Assembly (NCBI RefSeq): GCF_016802725.1
Contig: NC_052668.1
Location: 13,435,001 to 13,499,000 of the forward strand
DNA from: Solenopsis invicta
Lineage: Eukaryota > Arthropoda > Insecta > Hymenoptera > Formicidae
Direction of reading: 5' to 3'
Length of the DNA: 64,000 nt
Shown one piece after another: positions 14,104-26,500 of the stretch. The notes beneath the pieces were generated by a model. It did no database searches. It was not told where the DNA came from and worked only from the letters and a program-made list of their open reading frames with translations. The position numbers and the translations under genes were made by a program. Every line of letters begins with the position of its first letter. Within the stretch, counting starts at the first letter, position 1.

Positions 14104-15030
14104 GTGAGTAACGCGACGTTGCTTACGCGCGCTAATGGCTCGCGTCAATAAAACGTATGTTAACGAGTTTCTCACAAACTCTCTGCGAACTGTTGACGGT
14201 TAAAGACAGTAATTTGCCGTAGACTGACGGAACGAAATCTATCTTGACTCCTTAAAGAACTCGTAATTAACCGAGGTTACTCGATTTGACTTGCGTTTCC
14301 GGCTCTAAATTAACGCTCGCTGAGATAATGAACCGGATGGAAAGGAATTTGCGAGAATATATTTTACGTAGGAATCGTAGTACGTGGGAATTTATATTAT
14401 GCATGAATACCGTACGCGTATTTCAGAGTCATCTTGATCGTCTCAGTTACTTGCATTCAAAAAGAAATCCAGATCATAATTCTCCAGAGAATTTCTTTGT
14501 CTAAGTAGATTATAAGCTTCTTAGAGAGTTGTTCGGTGAAAAAAAAAAAAAAATAGAAAAAAAGCGGTGGAACCGGAAGGTTTATTCTACAGTTTAAAAG
14601 AGAGAAAGCAATATTTTAAATGGTCGCGAGAGAACGTATTTTTATGAAAAATAAAAGCTTGCGCTCATAGAATTTCGACGCGCTGCTTCCTTTTGAGATA
14701 ACTAGACCTCTTAAATATGCATTAGTATCACGGTGCTATGAATTCGCCATATTCCTCCACGTTTCTTATCGCACTGAAATAATTATATTTTATTATTTCG
14801 CATTTTGTTTAACCGAAATAATAGAAGAAGAAATAAATTTAGCCGTTTTCAGTCTAGTGCCTGGCTATAATATTGATAAGAGTTAAGTTTTCTAACTCGT
14901 CACTAGTTAATTACTGCTTATGCATTTATAATCATTTTGTGATAAAACTGTGTAACCAGTGGCAGTTTTCGATTGATCAGCAGATTCAAATTGCGTCATT
15001 TCGTAAAAAAATCTGTTTAGTAACCGAAAA

Positions 15031-15175
15031 TACAGGGTGATTATTAATTGTTGAAACAACTATTTACCATAAGAGATGGCTTACTGTCTGCACTCCATGT
15101 AATGTATATGGAGTGAAGTCAGTAAATCATCTCTTATGGTAAATAGATGTTTCAACCGTTAATAATTACCCTGTA
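15031..15175. mobile_element. Palindromic MITE, Tc1/mariner-like ends with TA target site
   Basis: The element is almost entirely two inverted arms of about 65 bases meeting at a short centre near 15,100. It starts TA-CAGGGTGATTATTAAT and ends with the complement ATTAATAATTACCCTG-TA. Inner arm blocks such as TTTACCATAAGAGATG and CATCTCTTATGGTAAA also pair. TA flanks and a CAGGGTG terminus are typical of non-autonomous Tc1/mariner elements in insects. There is no room for a transposase, so mobilisation would be in trans. The arms still pair well, so it is probably not very old. Confidence 0.8.
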
Positions 15176-15569
15176 TACATAATTTGAACTAAACATTGTC
15201 AATATTAATAGTGTATACCAGAACATGATTCCTGTGCATACTGAATAAATGACAAGATAGAATAAGAAGATTATTATAAATATTTCAGATTAGATAGCTA
15301 CTAAGAGAAGTGAGCGTTACATTACTAGATGACTAATAAATGCTGTAAGACGTACCCAGATAACCAAGCGTGATACAGCATACTGCAAGCAAACTAATGC
15401 TTTGCTTTTTGTGTTGTTAAATATTTGCAGTGCATTTGCTGACATCGAAAGAACACGTGTAGCAACATGACTGCTTATACATACAATCGATTTGCAAAAT
15501 TTTAAGAGCAAAACGGTCAGCGTACGCCAAACATATTGATACGTTCAATTATTAGTAGCATGACATTAA

Positions 15570-16362
15570 CCTGATTGCAACAATTTTGCAAATAGTACAT
15601 TCAATAGTAAAGTGTTTTACTCGTCGTTGATAGAATTGCAATTAGACATACTGCTGTCTCATCTTGACCCAAATTTATCGAAATTGGTTGCTGCAACATT
15701 GTTGGTAATATGACAACTCACTGCATTTGGCTATTTGAATAATAATAGGCTAAAAAATTACTTTTACTATTTGGCTATAACAGTTACTGTTATTTCAAAA
15801 TAACCGATTATTTAAACATTATTCGGTTAAATGGTTACTAATATTTAACCACACTATATTACCTACACACAGTTGCACACATTACACGTGACGCGCGACA
15901 ATTTAATAAACATACTTTTTTTGGGAATACAGTTTTTCTCGTCAAATCAAGCTCATTGGATTATCGCATGTCACATTATCGCGCTGGTCTATAAGTTGTT
16001 GAAACGTGTTGATTAGAATAAAAAGAGTTTTCAGTCTCTAAAATTCTGTCCTGCAGCCGATCAATGCGCTTCGAAAATTTGATGTACGACAAATATAATA
16101 CTAGCCTTGTTGTGCTTGTAAAATTAGATTTATTCACGTTGCTTGAAATCCCCAAAAATATTTACATTAAAAACGAGATAAATATATATTCGAGGAGAAA
16201 AAGACGATAAAAATACCGAGTGCAAGCAACGCGAACAGATCCACTGTAATTTGATGAAAAATAATCCGTTTAGCCGTTATTTTCAAGATTTAATAACGGT
16301 TACTGAAATTATCTTTCAATAAAACAATTACTCAGTAACAGACAAAATAACGTCCATCACTA
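15570..16362 (-). mobile_element. Decayed hAT-like transposon fragment
   Basis: On the minus strand, 15,626-15,570 translates to RRVKHFTIECTICKIVAI. This has the shape of the first half of a BED zinc finger (aromatic HFT, then C-x-x-C-K) found at the N-terminus of many hAT transposases. The frame is closed by stops on both sides. The sequence near 16,351-16,362 read on the minus strand begins TAGTGATGGACG, similar to hAT termini, and repeated GTTACTG motifs lie just inside it, as in subterminal repeats. No 8-bp target duplication or opposite end was identified. If real it is a dead N-terminal fragment; the match could also be chance. Confidence 0.3.
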
Positions 16363-16379
16363 GTAAGATATAATTTTTT

Positions 16380-17590
16380 TTATCTCGTGACTAGGCAGGC
16401 ATGAGATTCGATTTCTACTAAGACCCTAGATTTTTTCCGTGATATTGCCCCAACGAATTATCGAAATCAGATACTTATAGTAGTGGAAAAGGTTTATTGT
16501 TCAGACGAATTTATCAGAGCAATAATACAAATAATCTTCTTGAACGATACGTAGAATAGCTAATACTAAAAAAGAAATGGTAGTATGCGTGCATGCTTGG
16601 AAACTCACCAAAAAGGAGAAAGCTCAGAGCGGATGAAGCATTACGTAAAGTCGCAAGTAACAAGCTGCTACATTAGGGAACACTGAGCCTATAAATGGTG
16701 CGGCTTGACATGCCTCGTCCGGTGAACAATACGAGAACAGTACGTGAACAATACCTCTTCCACGATGCTCGTATATATTCATGCGTAGCGTCACGTTGCG
16801 TCGACTAAAAGCGAATTCACGCCATAGCAGCAACGAGTAGAAGCTTTTACGTCACCTGCACTTGATATTAGCAAAAAATTTAATCTGCGCAATCTCGAGA
16901 TTTATTAACTCGATTTATTATTTTTGCAATATAATCTTTATATTTTTTCTACGAAATACAAACGGAGATCATCCTGTTTCTGCAGTCTATTTTGCGGACG
17001 CAGATTAAGCAGTAATAAATCTTAAAATACAATTTTTCAACAGAATGATTGATATAACGCAAAGAATCTATCTCTCCTTTCATTAGTTTTTATATGTATT
17101 CGATTTGCGAAAACTGTCTACATCAGATATTGCGTGCAGAATGTAGTAAGCCTCTGCAAATGTGCTATTTCCGTTGGAATCGAGAAGCCGTTTACCGATT
17201 TTCCTCGTTAGTAATTTCTTGGATGCTTACAAAAGTGGGTAGGAATATTCTGTTCCTCTGAGTGTGGATACGTCTTACTGATGTTGCGGAAGGCCTCAGA
17301 TTCTTGAACAGTCGATCGAAGATACAAGCTCGATGTACACGCGAATGCACTTTGATGCGGCTGCATCATCGTCTTTGAATAAACTAAAACCGAAGGCAAC
17401 TATACTATACTTACTACGCGTTTATATACTGGTGATCGCGTTGGTAATGAATACTTCCTATCTGGTTTCTTGCAACGTTATTTCTATATTTATAAAAATT
17501 GATGCTTTTATTGCAAAATATGCAGTGACGCTTTCATTGCATGAATATGCGTCAAATTACATTTATTAAGAGAAATATTCGGTGAGATAA
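16380..17590. other. Non-coding stretch, nothing recognised
   Basis: Mixed composition with a mildly GC-richer patch at 16,600-16,860. Short ORFs on both strands overlap and match no family I know. No paired splice signals were found. Confidence 0.45.
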
Positions 17591-17593
17591 AGC

Positions 17594-17799
17594 AAACGTT
17601 TAATTAAAAAATGATCGAATGAATTTTATAGTTGTAATTATTAAATATATTATTAAATAGTTGTTTTGACCAATCTGTAACCTTAACCAAATAATTGTTT
17701 TTATACAACTTACAACCAAACGTTTCGTTAAATAAAAATGAGTTTTTGATACCAGTAACTACAAAATTCATTTGATCACTATTTAACTAAACGTTTGGT
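17594..17799. mobile_element. Foldback (MITE-like) element
   Basis: Arms of about 50 bases at roughly 17,594-17,643 and 17,750-17,799 pair with moderate divergence. Examples are AAACGTTTAATTAAA against its near complement TTTAACTAAACGTTT, and TGATCGAATGAATTTTA against AAAATTCATTTGATCA. A third, internal CCAAACGTTTCGTTAAAT block repeats the terminal motif. No coding capacity and no clear target duplication. Confidence 0.6.
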
Positions 17800-20540
17800 A
17801 ATTATTTCTCTCAATGTAGACAAATATCATAACGTTGCATTAATTAGGGTTTATTATCTTCTTTCTGGACTTAATTTTCATACATGAATGTTGTTATGTA
17901 TATTACCGGCGAAAAAATTTTCACAAAAAATATGAAACATCGTGGAAAGTCCGAAGAAAGAGCACAAGACATTCTCTGATAAAAATATCACTCTCCAAGA
18001 TAACTACAGGATGCACTTGCTCGAAAGGGCGACGAGACAGTGAAAAATATGCAGTTGTGCAGAATGCTCTGGACCATTTGTTTGATCCGTGCGAAAATGC
18101 ATTGTTTACTAAACATGTACTGTTTATGAGTCCACGTACATGGATTACAATATTGTAAGAAAACACGTCTTTTTTGTAATAAACAGGCTATTCGAATTAA
18201 ACACTATTTCACTAAAATTCAAATTAATGATGAATATTTCAGTTATTTAACGTGGTTATCATTTAAAGTGATTTTTTTCCAGTTTGTTATTTACTGTTTC
18301 ATTATGAATCATGTCCTATATCTTATTTATTCATTTCTATATCCTATATCAATTTTTATTTTACTAAATATTGCTAGGATTTTGCCGCATAAATTTTGTG
18401 TGCATTGCGACATGGAACTCTAGAGGCGCAATTATGCCCGCAATTACAGCGGCACAATTCTCAACTCGGTAAAAATTGCGTCGAGTTGCTCCTACATTAA
18501 GCTGAGTAGTCACATTGTCAACATATCTTCCATGAGTCGTTCACGTTTACGAACAGGAAAGTTTGGTTGAATGGAAACCAGTAAACAGATGTTTTTAATT
18601 ACAACTAACTAAACCGAATAAGTATCGGAAAAATAATTTCTGTACCGTGTCAGTGATTAAAAGTTTGTGTCTACGTTAAAGATCACTTACGAAAGTTTGC
18701 TTAAATTTCGCCAACACGTTTTTCTCCTCTGCTCCAGTGAGAGTATTTCTATTTCTATTTCGTCGGTCGATATTTCAAGTGGATATTTTAACGTCGATAT
18801 TTTTAACTATTTTCGAGGGTCATTTTAATTACGAGTAAATCGAAAACGTAAACGTGAACGACGCAGTCGAGGAGAGAGCAATTATTTTGTACAGCGGCGG
18901 TACGTTCAATCTCGTGCATAACATATTGCTCGAATGTGCAATTAGAAATCGTATAGTATCTCTTCCAGTATAATATGGCACGCAAAGACGAGCTCTGCAA
19001 ATGAAATAATCTCATAGTACTTGAATAATAACCGGGTATATGATTTAGAAACGGCGTTCTAATAAAGTCTGCATGGTGGAGCTGCACATTATACGTGCAA
19101 GCAATCTCTATCCATTGCGATTTCTGAATTTCATTCAGATCATAAATAGTAGAAAGCAAGAATACCCATTTCAAAAGACGCGTAAGAATGCAATTGCAAA
19201 ACTGTAACAATATATGTCACTGTTACGTTAATATTATTGTAAAATTTTTCTTCATTGTATCTATGCTCCATCTATAATTTCATGATAATTAAGATTAATT
19301 TTATATAGTTACTATTATTACTGAGAGGTATGTTTTGCTCGAAATGAAAATCGTAATGCTGGAGAAACGCACACATCTTGTACATATATCTCAACCGGAT
19401 CAGCTACACTGTAGTCCATTTCCCACCATTTCCTAGCGGAAGTAACAAAGCAAGTTACACTTAGCGGCCGGAATCGTGAATAAATTTATACCTCCCTGCT
19501 GTTTTAATTAAAATTTTGTTACTGTATTATATTTTACTAACTGTTAATTTTATGAATCACGATATTTAATTAATAATACTTGAGTTCAAAAGTATTGGAA
19601 AACTCAAATAAAAAAATAAGACTAACGTCAAATTCAAATCTCAAATCAAAATTGCATTCATGTAAATCATCAACAAAATCAAAATGGAAATCAAAATTAT
19701 TTGAGTATCCATATTCCACCGAATACAGTGCAAGCGTAATTTATACTCGAAAAATGAATTTACATGCATACGTGCGCGCGCGCGTGTGTGTACGTGTTAT
19801 AGAATAATTTTGTATAGAATAAATAAAACTATGTGTACACAAAGAATATTGAAAAAGATAAATTGAATGTTAATAATTCGTTCAACAAAAATCTAATATA
19901 AGCAATTTATCACAAGGAGCGACACGTTATAAATATTCAGATCGAGATACAAAGTGTTTCATATGAATATAACAACGAATGTATTAAAGCATGTCTTTCT
20001 ATTCTGTTCACTGAAAGAGCTTAAAGTTTCCAATTATGTTAGATTTTATAACATTTAAACAAAATATTCATCGTATAAATAAAAGTAAAAAAGAATTTTT
20101 ATTAAAAGACGAGATAAATTAATGTCTTTTATTCTGTATTTTTCAATATCCTTAAATATACAGGTACAAAATGTTTATAAATAATTCATGGATGACAATA
20201 CATCACTTTGCAGAAATCCAAAGAATTTCTAACAACATGGCATTTATCTCACATTCGTTGAAACATTTCAATGTTCGACAGCTATAGTAATTTGATAACA
20301 TGCCGGCTCCCATTTTTGTTCGTTGTTCATTTTTTATTAAATCACTGCATGAGTGCGCGTGATCATAGACTCGAAAAATTTGTGTCATTTTTCAAAGGCA
20401 TTAGGAAAGGATGTTAACTTTTGCATCAAAGAAGGTGTGTAAAATAATAAAGCAAGCAAATGCAGTGTATGCTTTCGTTTTAAAAATTTATCCTTAGGCT
20501 TGAAAATTTAATTTGCAGAGAATTTATAATAAGAACATGC

Positions 20541-20542
<2 letters not shown>

Positions 20543-20590
<48 letters not shown>
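20543..20590. repeat. GA microsatellite (24 units)
   Basis: Uninterrupted GA dinucleotides. On the plus strand it is purine-only, on the minus strand a pyrimidine tract. No adjoining exon was found. Confidence 0.97.
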
Positions 20591-20592
<2 letters not shown>

Positions 20593-23500
20593 TCTTTTAT
20601 TTCTTGAATTATATATTCGTTTTTTATAATGAAATTAAAAATTATAATATAATATTCATGCTCTAATTGACAAATTTGTAGTAAATAAATATTTTTACAA
20701 TATTTGTTTAAAAAAGATCTTTTAAATAAGTGAATAAATTCACGAAAATATCAGGGAGATTTGGCGAAAAGCATAACGTGAAAAACACATCAAAATTGTA
20801 TCAAAAGCAGAAAATATCTAGATATTCTATATGTCCATTTTTCGTTGCAGTAATGTAACACTGAAATATCGATAAAGCAACAATTTATTGGCCACATTCT
20901 AATCTTCAAAAAATTAAAAATTAACTTTTGTCTAAATAAAAAATACGTAAAAATATTTATAAAATTTTAAATTAATTAAAAAGAATAAAAACTAATTTTT
21001 ACAAACGTTTTCTTTTTTACAATAAAAAGTTTTACAAGTTAGAAAGTCTATTTTTATACAAATATAGTTTTCAGAATATACGAGAAAAGAACTGATTTAA
21101 CAAAAATTTTTAGCATACTTATTCTCTGCGCTTTTAATAAGCGTGGTATATGTGTACTTTATGCAGATTGCAAAATAATAAGATCGCAAAGAGAATCGTT
21201 TTATGTCATGTAAAAATATAGGCACGTCTATATAAAGTTCTTATACGGTAAATGTATATGAGCACTTGTTCGTTACACCTCTGCTAATGAGGACGACGAT
21301 GTACTTCATTAAGTAGTCAACTGTGATGCGGTAAGTATAATAGGAGCTGGAAAAAAGGGCAATATCATGTCAAAGAAAAATATATTCGCATGGTAATGTC
21401 TATCATGGTAGTAGTCTCTAATTTAATTTGCTAGGTGATCATAATCTGTAGTGCTTAGCAATCATTCTCATAATCACTTTATGTCGAAACCTTCTATGGG
21501 CGCAAATTAAATAATATTGGGTTGTTGCAGTTTGTTCGCCTCTTTTATCTTCTTTTCAATGAATGTAATGTATTACAAACGTATGTTTCATTGAAAAAAA
21601 GTATAAGAACCGAACGAATTCAATACATCTACGTTTAAAGTACTTATAAAATTTTCATGAAATTGTGTGTGTATTACAGAAGTGAGTAGTATTGTTAATC
21701 TCGAAAGATTCTTGGAAATTTTGAGAAAAAGAATTGATTTTTCCTGTATTTCCCTTGCCAGAAATTTTCCAGATTTTTTTCTTTTAAGATGATGTCAGGT
21801 GCTTTATTGTCTTTTACGTTAATAATTTTAAAATTTTTTTTACATTTAAGAGTTCTGATAAGTAAGCAATATAATCCGCTATTGTAGTCGTATTTTTTCG
21901 TATTTTCTAGAAAAAATTAAACTTTTTTCTTAATTTTATCTTTTGGAAAATTGAGAACACTAGTATTTCAGTATCATTTTTATTTTTCTACATTTTTCAG
22001 AAAAAAATGAAATAAATGTGAATTTTTTTTCAACCTTATTTTTGTGGAAAAATAACAATTGATATTGAGGAACTTAAAGTAAACAAGTCTAATAAGAATT
22101 CACCGTTGTAATTAAAGTAATACAATCAATTTTAATGCAAGCGCAATATAAAAAGAACATTGCGTAATTTATCTTATCTTGAAGAAAAAATTTCGTTTGA
22201 GATTGTTCGACGATAAAAAACCCATGCATGATTTTATTCTTGTCGAGATTTTACGGAGAAAGAAAATAAACGAGAGTTAATAATTATTTCCATATAAAAA
22301 CCTTTCTCGCTTACTTTGGGTTGTACCTGGAATTGTACATAGAGAAATAAATGGACTTATTCCGTTTACATTCGAGTGACGACGCTTTTGTACTTTTTTT
22401 CCAAGGTTACGCAGATTGATCCGGACGTACCGATGCGGTGGCGAATAGCACTTTTGTCGATCACCGTCTAGACAGTCGAGCAAATGCGATTATGTTTCGT
22501 GATAGCTAGGGCTGGGAGCGGCCAGTTAAAATTCCATCGCGTGCGAACTGTGAAATTTGCTCTTCCCATTGCGCACCGTTCACGGATTACAAAAGCGCGA
22601 ACAACGAGTTGTAGTTTTAGTAGATTGACTCAAGCACAATATGGTTGAAGAAAAATTTTATAAAACACACAAAGTCAAATTACGTGTACATACTTAATCA
22701 CACACAATTTTTAATAGTAAATTTTTTTTAATAATTTTAATCTGTATTTTGTTCTATAAATTATTGCTGCGCATTTGTTTCTTAATTTTAATTGTCTGAA
22801 ATTATACGCTCGCTCTCAGTATTATTGTGATGTGAGAATTGTACCGTTATATACGATGGGATGTGAATACGGGCTTTTGTGAATCTATGCAAGCGGAACT
22901 GTCGTGAGAAGTTGCAATAAGCATTACTATAGTTGCACAGCGACTGTGATGAAACTGAATCGAAATTATAACAAGTTCACGTTGATTAGAGAACTTGGCT
23001 TGCCAGCGGACTTGTGATTAATACAAATTATTTAATGATATTAAAGAAGTAACTATTAATTTTAGTTCGTAGCTTTAAATTTTAATTAAGTGCCTTCAAA
23101 CGTCATAAAGAAATCTTGTTTCGTTCAAAATGATAACGTAACTAGATTGTTCCTATTGGTGATTACTTTGCCTTCAACTTTATGCATTTTCACGTTGTTT
23201 CCTATCTAGCTGCACGTCCTGCGTAGCCTGTCACGTGATATTATGCACGGGTGTGCGAATTCATCGCGAAGACGTCTTTACAGTATCAAAGTTCAACATC
23301 TTTATCCGACTTCATTAGAAAGTTTTCTGCAACGAGTTATCTTAATAATTAAAGCGACATAATTATAAAACTCTAATCTTCCATTTATATTTTGTACTAA
23401 ACAAGTTTTTTATCACATGTTTTACATTTATAAACTGTTGATTTATAAATTCCTGAATAACCTGAAGCAAAGAAACAAAATTAAAAAATGAAGGGAATTT

Positions 23501-26500
23501 AGTATTACTAAATGACAAATATTAGAGTTACGGATCAATTTAAACGATTTAATAATATTGTTTGCTATATTAAATCATATAATACATATTGTTCAATTAT
23601 TTTGTGTTATAATAATAACAGGTAAATAAATAATCTATTATTAAATAATTAAACAATTAAGAGTTTTGTGTCTATTATTTTATTATAAATTCTGAAAAAT
23701 GGTTTAAACGCATATGCAGACCGTGTAAAAAATCACGATTTTCTTTGTCATAGTGTTTACCGCTCAAAAATAGAAATAGAACAACACATATGTCTTCGCC
23801 CGTTAAAACATACACACATATATGTGGAGTATCTGTCCGAGCTGTCATGAAGGACGATGTTTTTTTCAACACATGTTCCATTGTTTGTAGTAAATTGATT
23901 AAAAAAAAGGAACTACATGACACATTCGCTAACGCGGTTAATAGCATAGACAGCATAGTACACCATAAAATGAGAAACTGAAAAATATCTTTTTTTTTTG
24001 TAATTATCACGTATATAAAAATCTCTTTTTAAAATAATTTAAAAAAAAAATGCAAAATGGGAAAATTTTTTGGTGAAATGATGATTGAAAACACATACTT
24101 TTTAATTTACTCAAACTTTTTATCATTATCATTAAATTTTTTAAATAAATATTTTGGTCAGATATATCTTTAATAACCTTGTACATACTTCTATTATCTA
24201 TCCAGAAACTAATGTAGCTTGCATATATTTCAGTAATTATGTTCAATGTGCGTCGAGTACGGGGCAATGATTTCATCGATAATTTATTAGTTGAAAATTA
24301 GCGGATATATGTATATCTGCATGTGACAAGTTTAGGAAATGATGATTGTGCACTATACAATCATTTGTAATAATTATACTACATGGATAATTACTCTTTT
24401 ATAATGTACTAATTTTTCTAATTTTTCTTATTTTCTTACATATTATATGTATAATTGTAATAATAATAATGTTTCAAAATTTTGTATAAAATATTGCAAA
24501 TTATACATCATTTAACACAGATCTCTCTAAAAAAATAATCTAAAAAAAGGTTTAGATTATATTATTAATTTGTAGAAAATGTTTCAATTTTTTTAACCAA
24601 AAATTACTACTGATATCTGGATACTATTTTCTGATTGACTTTTCACAGTACTATTATTAAATAAATGTTATTTCGCTATCAAATTTGTTATTGATTTGAT
24701 TTTTTATTTACTAATCAAGCAGATGACACAAAAAGTACATAATAAGTGTAACGTATTAAAATATAACAATATTAATGCATAATAAATAAAGCTTACGTCA
24801 AATCTATTATTATTTTGAAATTTATAAACATATATAATATACTGTATGTAATAGACATCTTCGAATTATGATTTTTAAATCTTATACAAAATTTTTATAA
24901 CTTATAATTTAATTGAATTTGGTATAATTTACTACAGATGCAAATAGGTTTTTATAAATTACAAATGCAAGTGCAGAAAGAAAAAGAATACTTAAACATT
25001 ACTTTAAAACTTTTAATATTATTTTCATAAATGTTTTATAATTTTGGCATTATTTCATTGAATAAATAGACAAAAGACTTTTCAACAAAGAAAAAAACTA
25101 ACTTTTCAATAAAATGTTAAAGTCTTATTGTTTCAAAATGCGATCAACAAACGCACGATTCACGAGTAACTGGGAATTTAAAAGTTCAGTGAAAAGAAGA
25201 GAGAAATTAAATGAAAGAAAATTAGATGACCTGACTAAAGTTTACCTTTCTTAACGCGATTTTTGAACCTTTATAGAATACTGTCAGAAATCTTGCGAGG
25301 ATGGTCGTGTGACATTTTCATCGTAACAGAAATCACGTAGAATTTCTCAAAAGTGATAAAGAAATATTTTAGCACGTGCAATATTTTAATGCATTTATTT
25401 ACGGAAATTTATGTTTATTTACGAGTAATTCCTTATAAAGAAAGTATTCGATCATTTACTATATAAATTTTTTTCTGAGTTGAGGAATATTCCAAACTGT
25501 AATTAATTAATTAATATAATTGGTTAATGTGTATTTAATAAAAAAATGCACGAATTTCTGAAACTTGAAATGCTGGACATCTATAAAATTACGTTTAAGT
25601 TTTGCCGAACAAGATCGTGGAAAAAGTTGGGCAAAGTGAGGTCGACTAAAAGATGTTTAATGAGTCCATGAGTGCGCGAAGCATTTTTATCTCTCGAAGC
25701 ATTTTATACTTTTTGCAGACTGCAAAAGAGAAATCAAGTGGCATTAAGTGCAACGCAAAAAAGCTAGCAAGTCTGTGTGAGTGTGTTAGAAGAGTTTATC
25801 TCAAGACTACCGTTTATTAATTCTAAACGATATTGTCACTATCCAATTTTATTAATGAAGCAATACACTATAAATCATAATTCACGCAACAATCACATTG
25901 ATTATCACACAAAGTTTAATCAATCATTAGAAACAATTATTAGCTGTACATCGAATAATTTGCTTTAAACTTCGTAAATTAATAACGTGCTTATAATGCG
26001 TTGTTCAAAAGTGCTACATTTATAACACTTTAGAAATGTTAAAAATTTAGAAAAATTTTTTTTAATTCTGCATACACCTATTATTAAACATTGAAAAAAA
26101 CAGGACAATATCATGTAATTTCTTTCTTTTCATGTAACCGCATTTCGAGTTTTAGTATAACTTTTAAATGATCATCGAATAAGTATCGATATTCGTTAAA
26201 AATTTCATTCTTTATTCTATATTGCAAAGCTTTTCATTTATAATACGTAGATAAATAATATACGATGTGGATAGAATGCGATTGATGAAAAGAATTTTTA
26301 ATCGTTAATGAAATATTTAAGAGTTATTGGAACAATTAGTACGTAATACGAATAATACGTGTGTCAGTCAAGAATAATGGTAATTATATATACATATAAA
26401 CGATGTAATTAAAACTAGAAGGTGTCCATTTTATTTTAAACAGTCTGGAAATTATAGGTTTTTAGAAAAAAATGTTTTATAATCAGACAAAAGTTACAGA

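Noticed and set aside
18803..19210. Long opening on the minus strand (135 codons)
   Set aside because: It begins at a non-ATG codon, has no recognisable domain, and is flanked by no convincing splice signals. Length alone is not enough in a 64-kb six-frame scan.
21168..21335. TATATAAAG and a GTAAGTAT donor about 100 bases apart, with a possible TATGCAG acceptor
   Set aside because: The enclosed sequence has stops in all frames and no homology support. The combination is within chance for AT-rich DNA.
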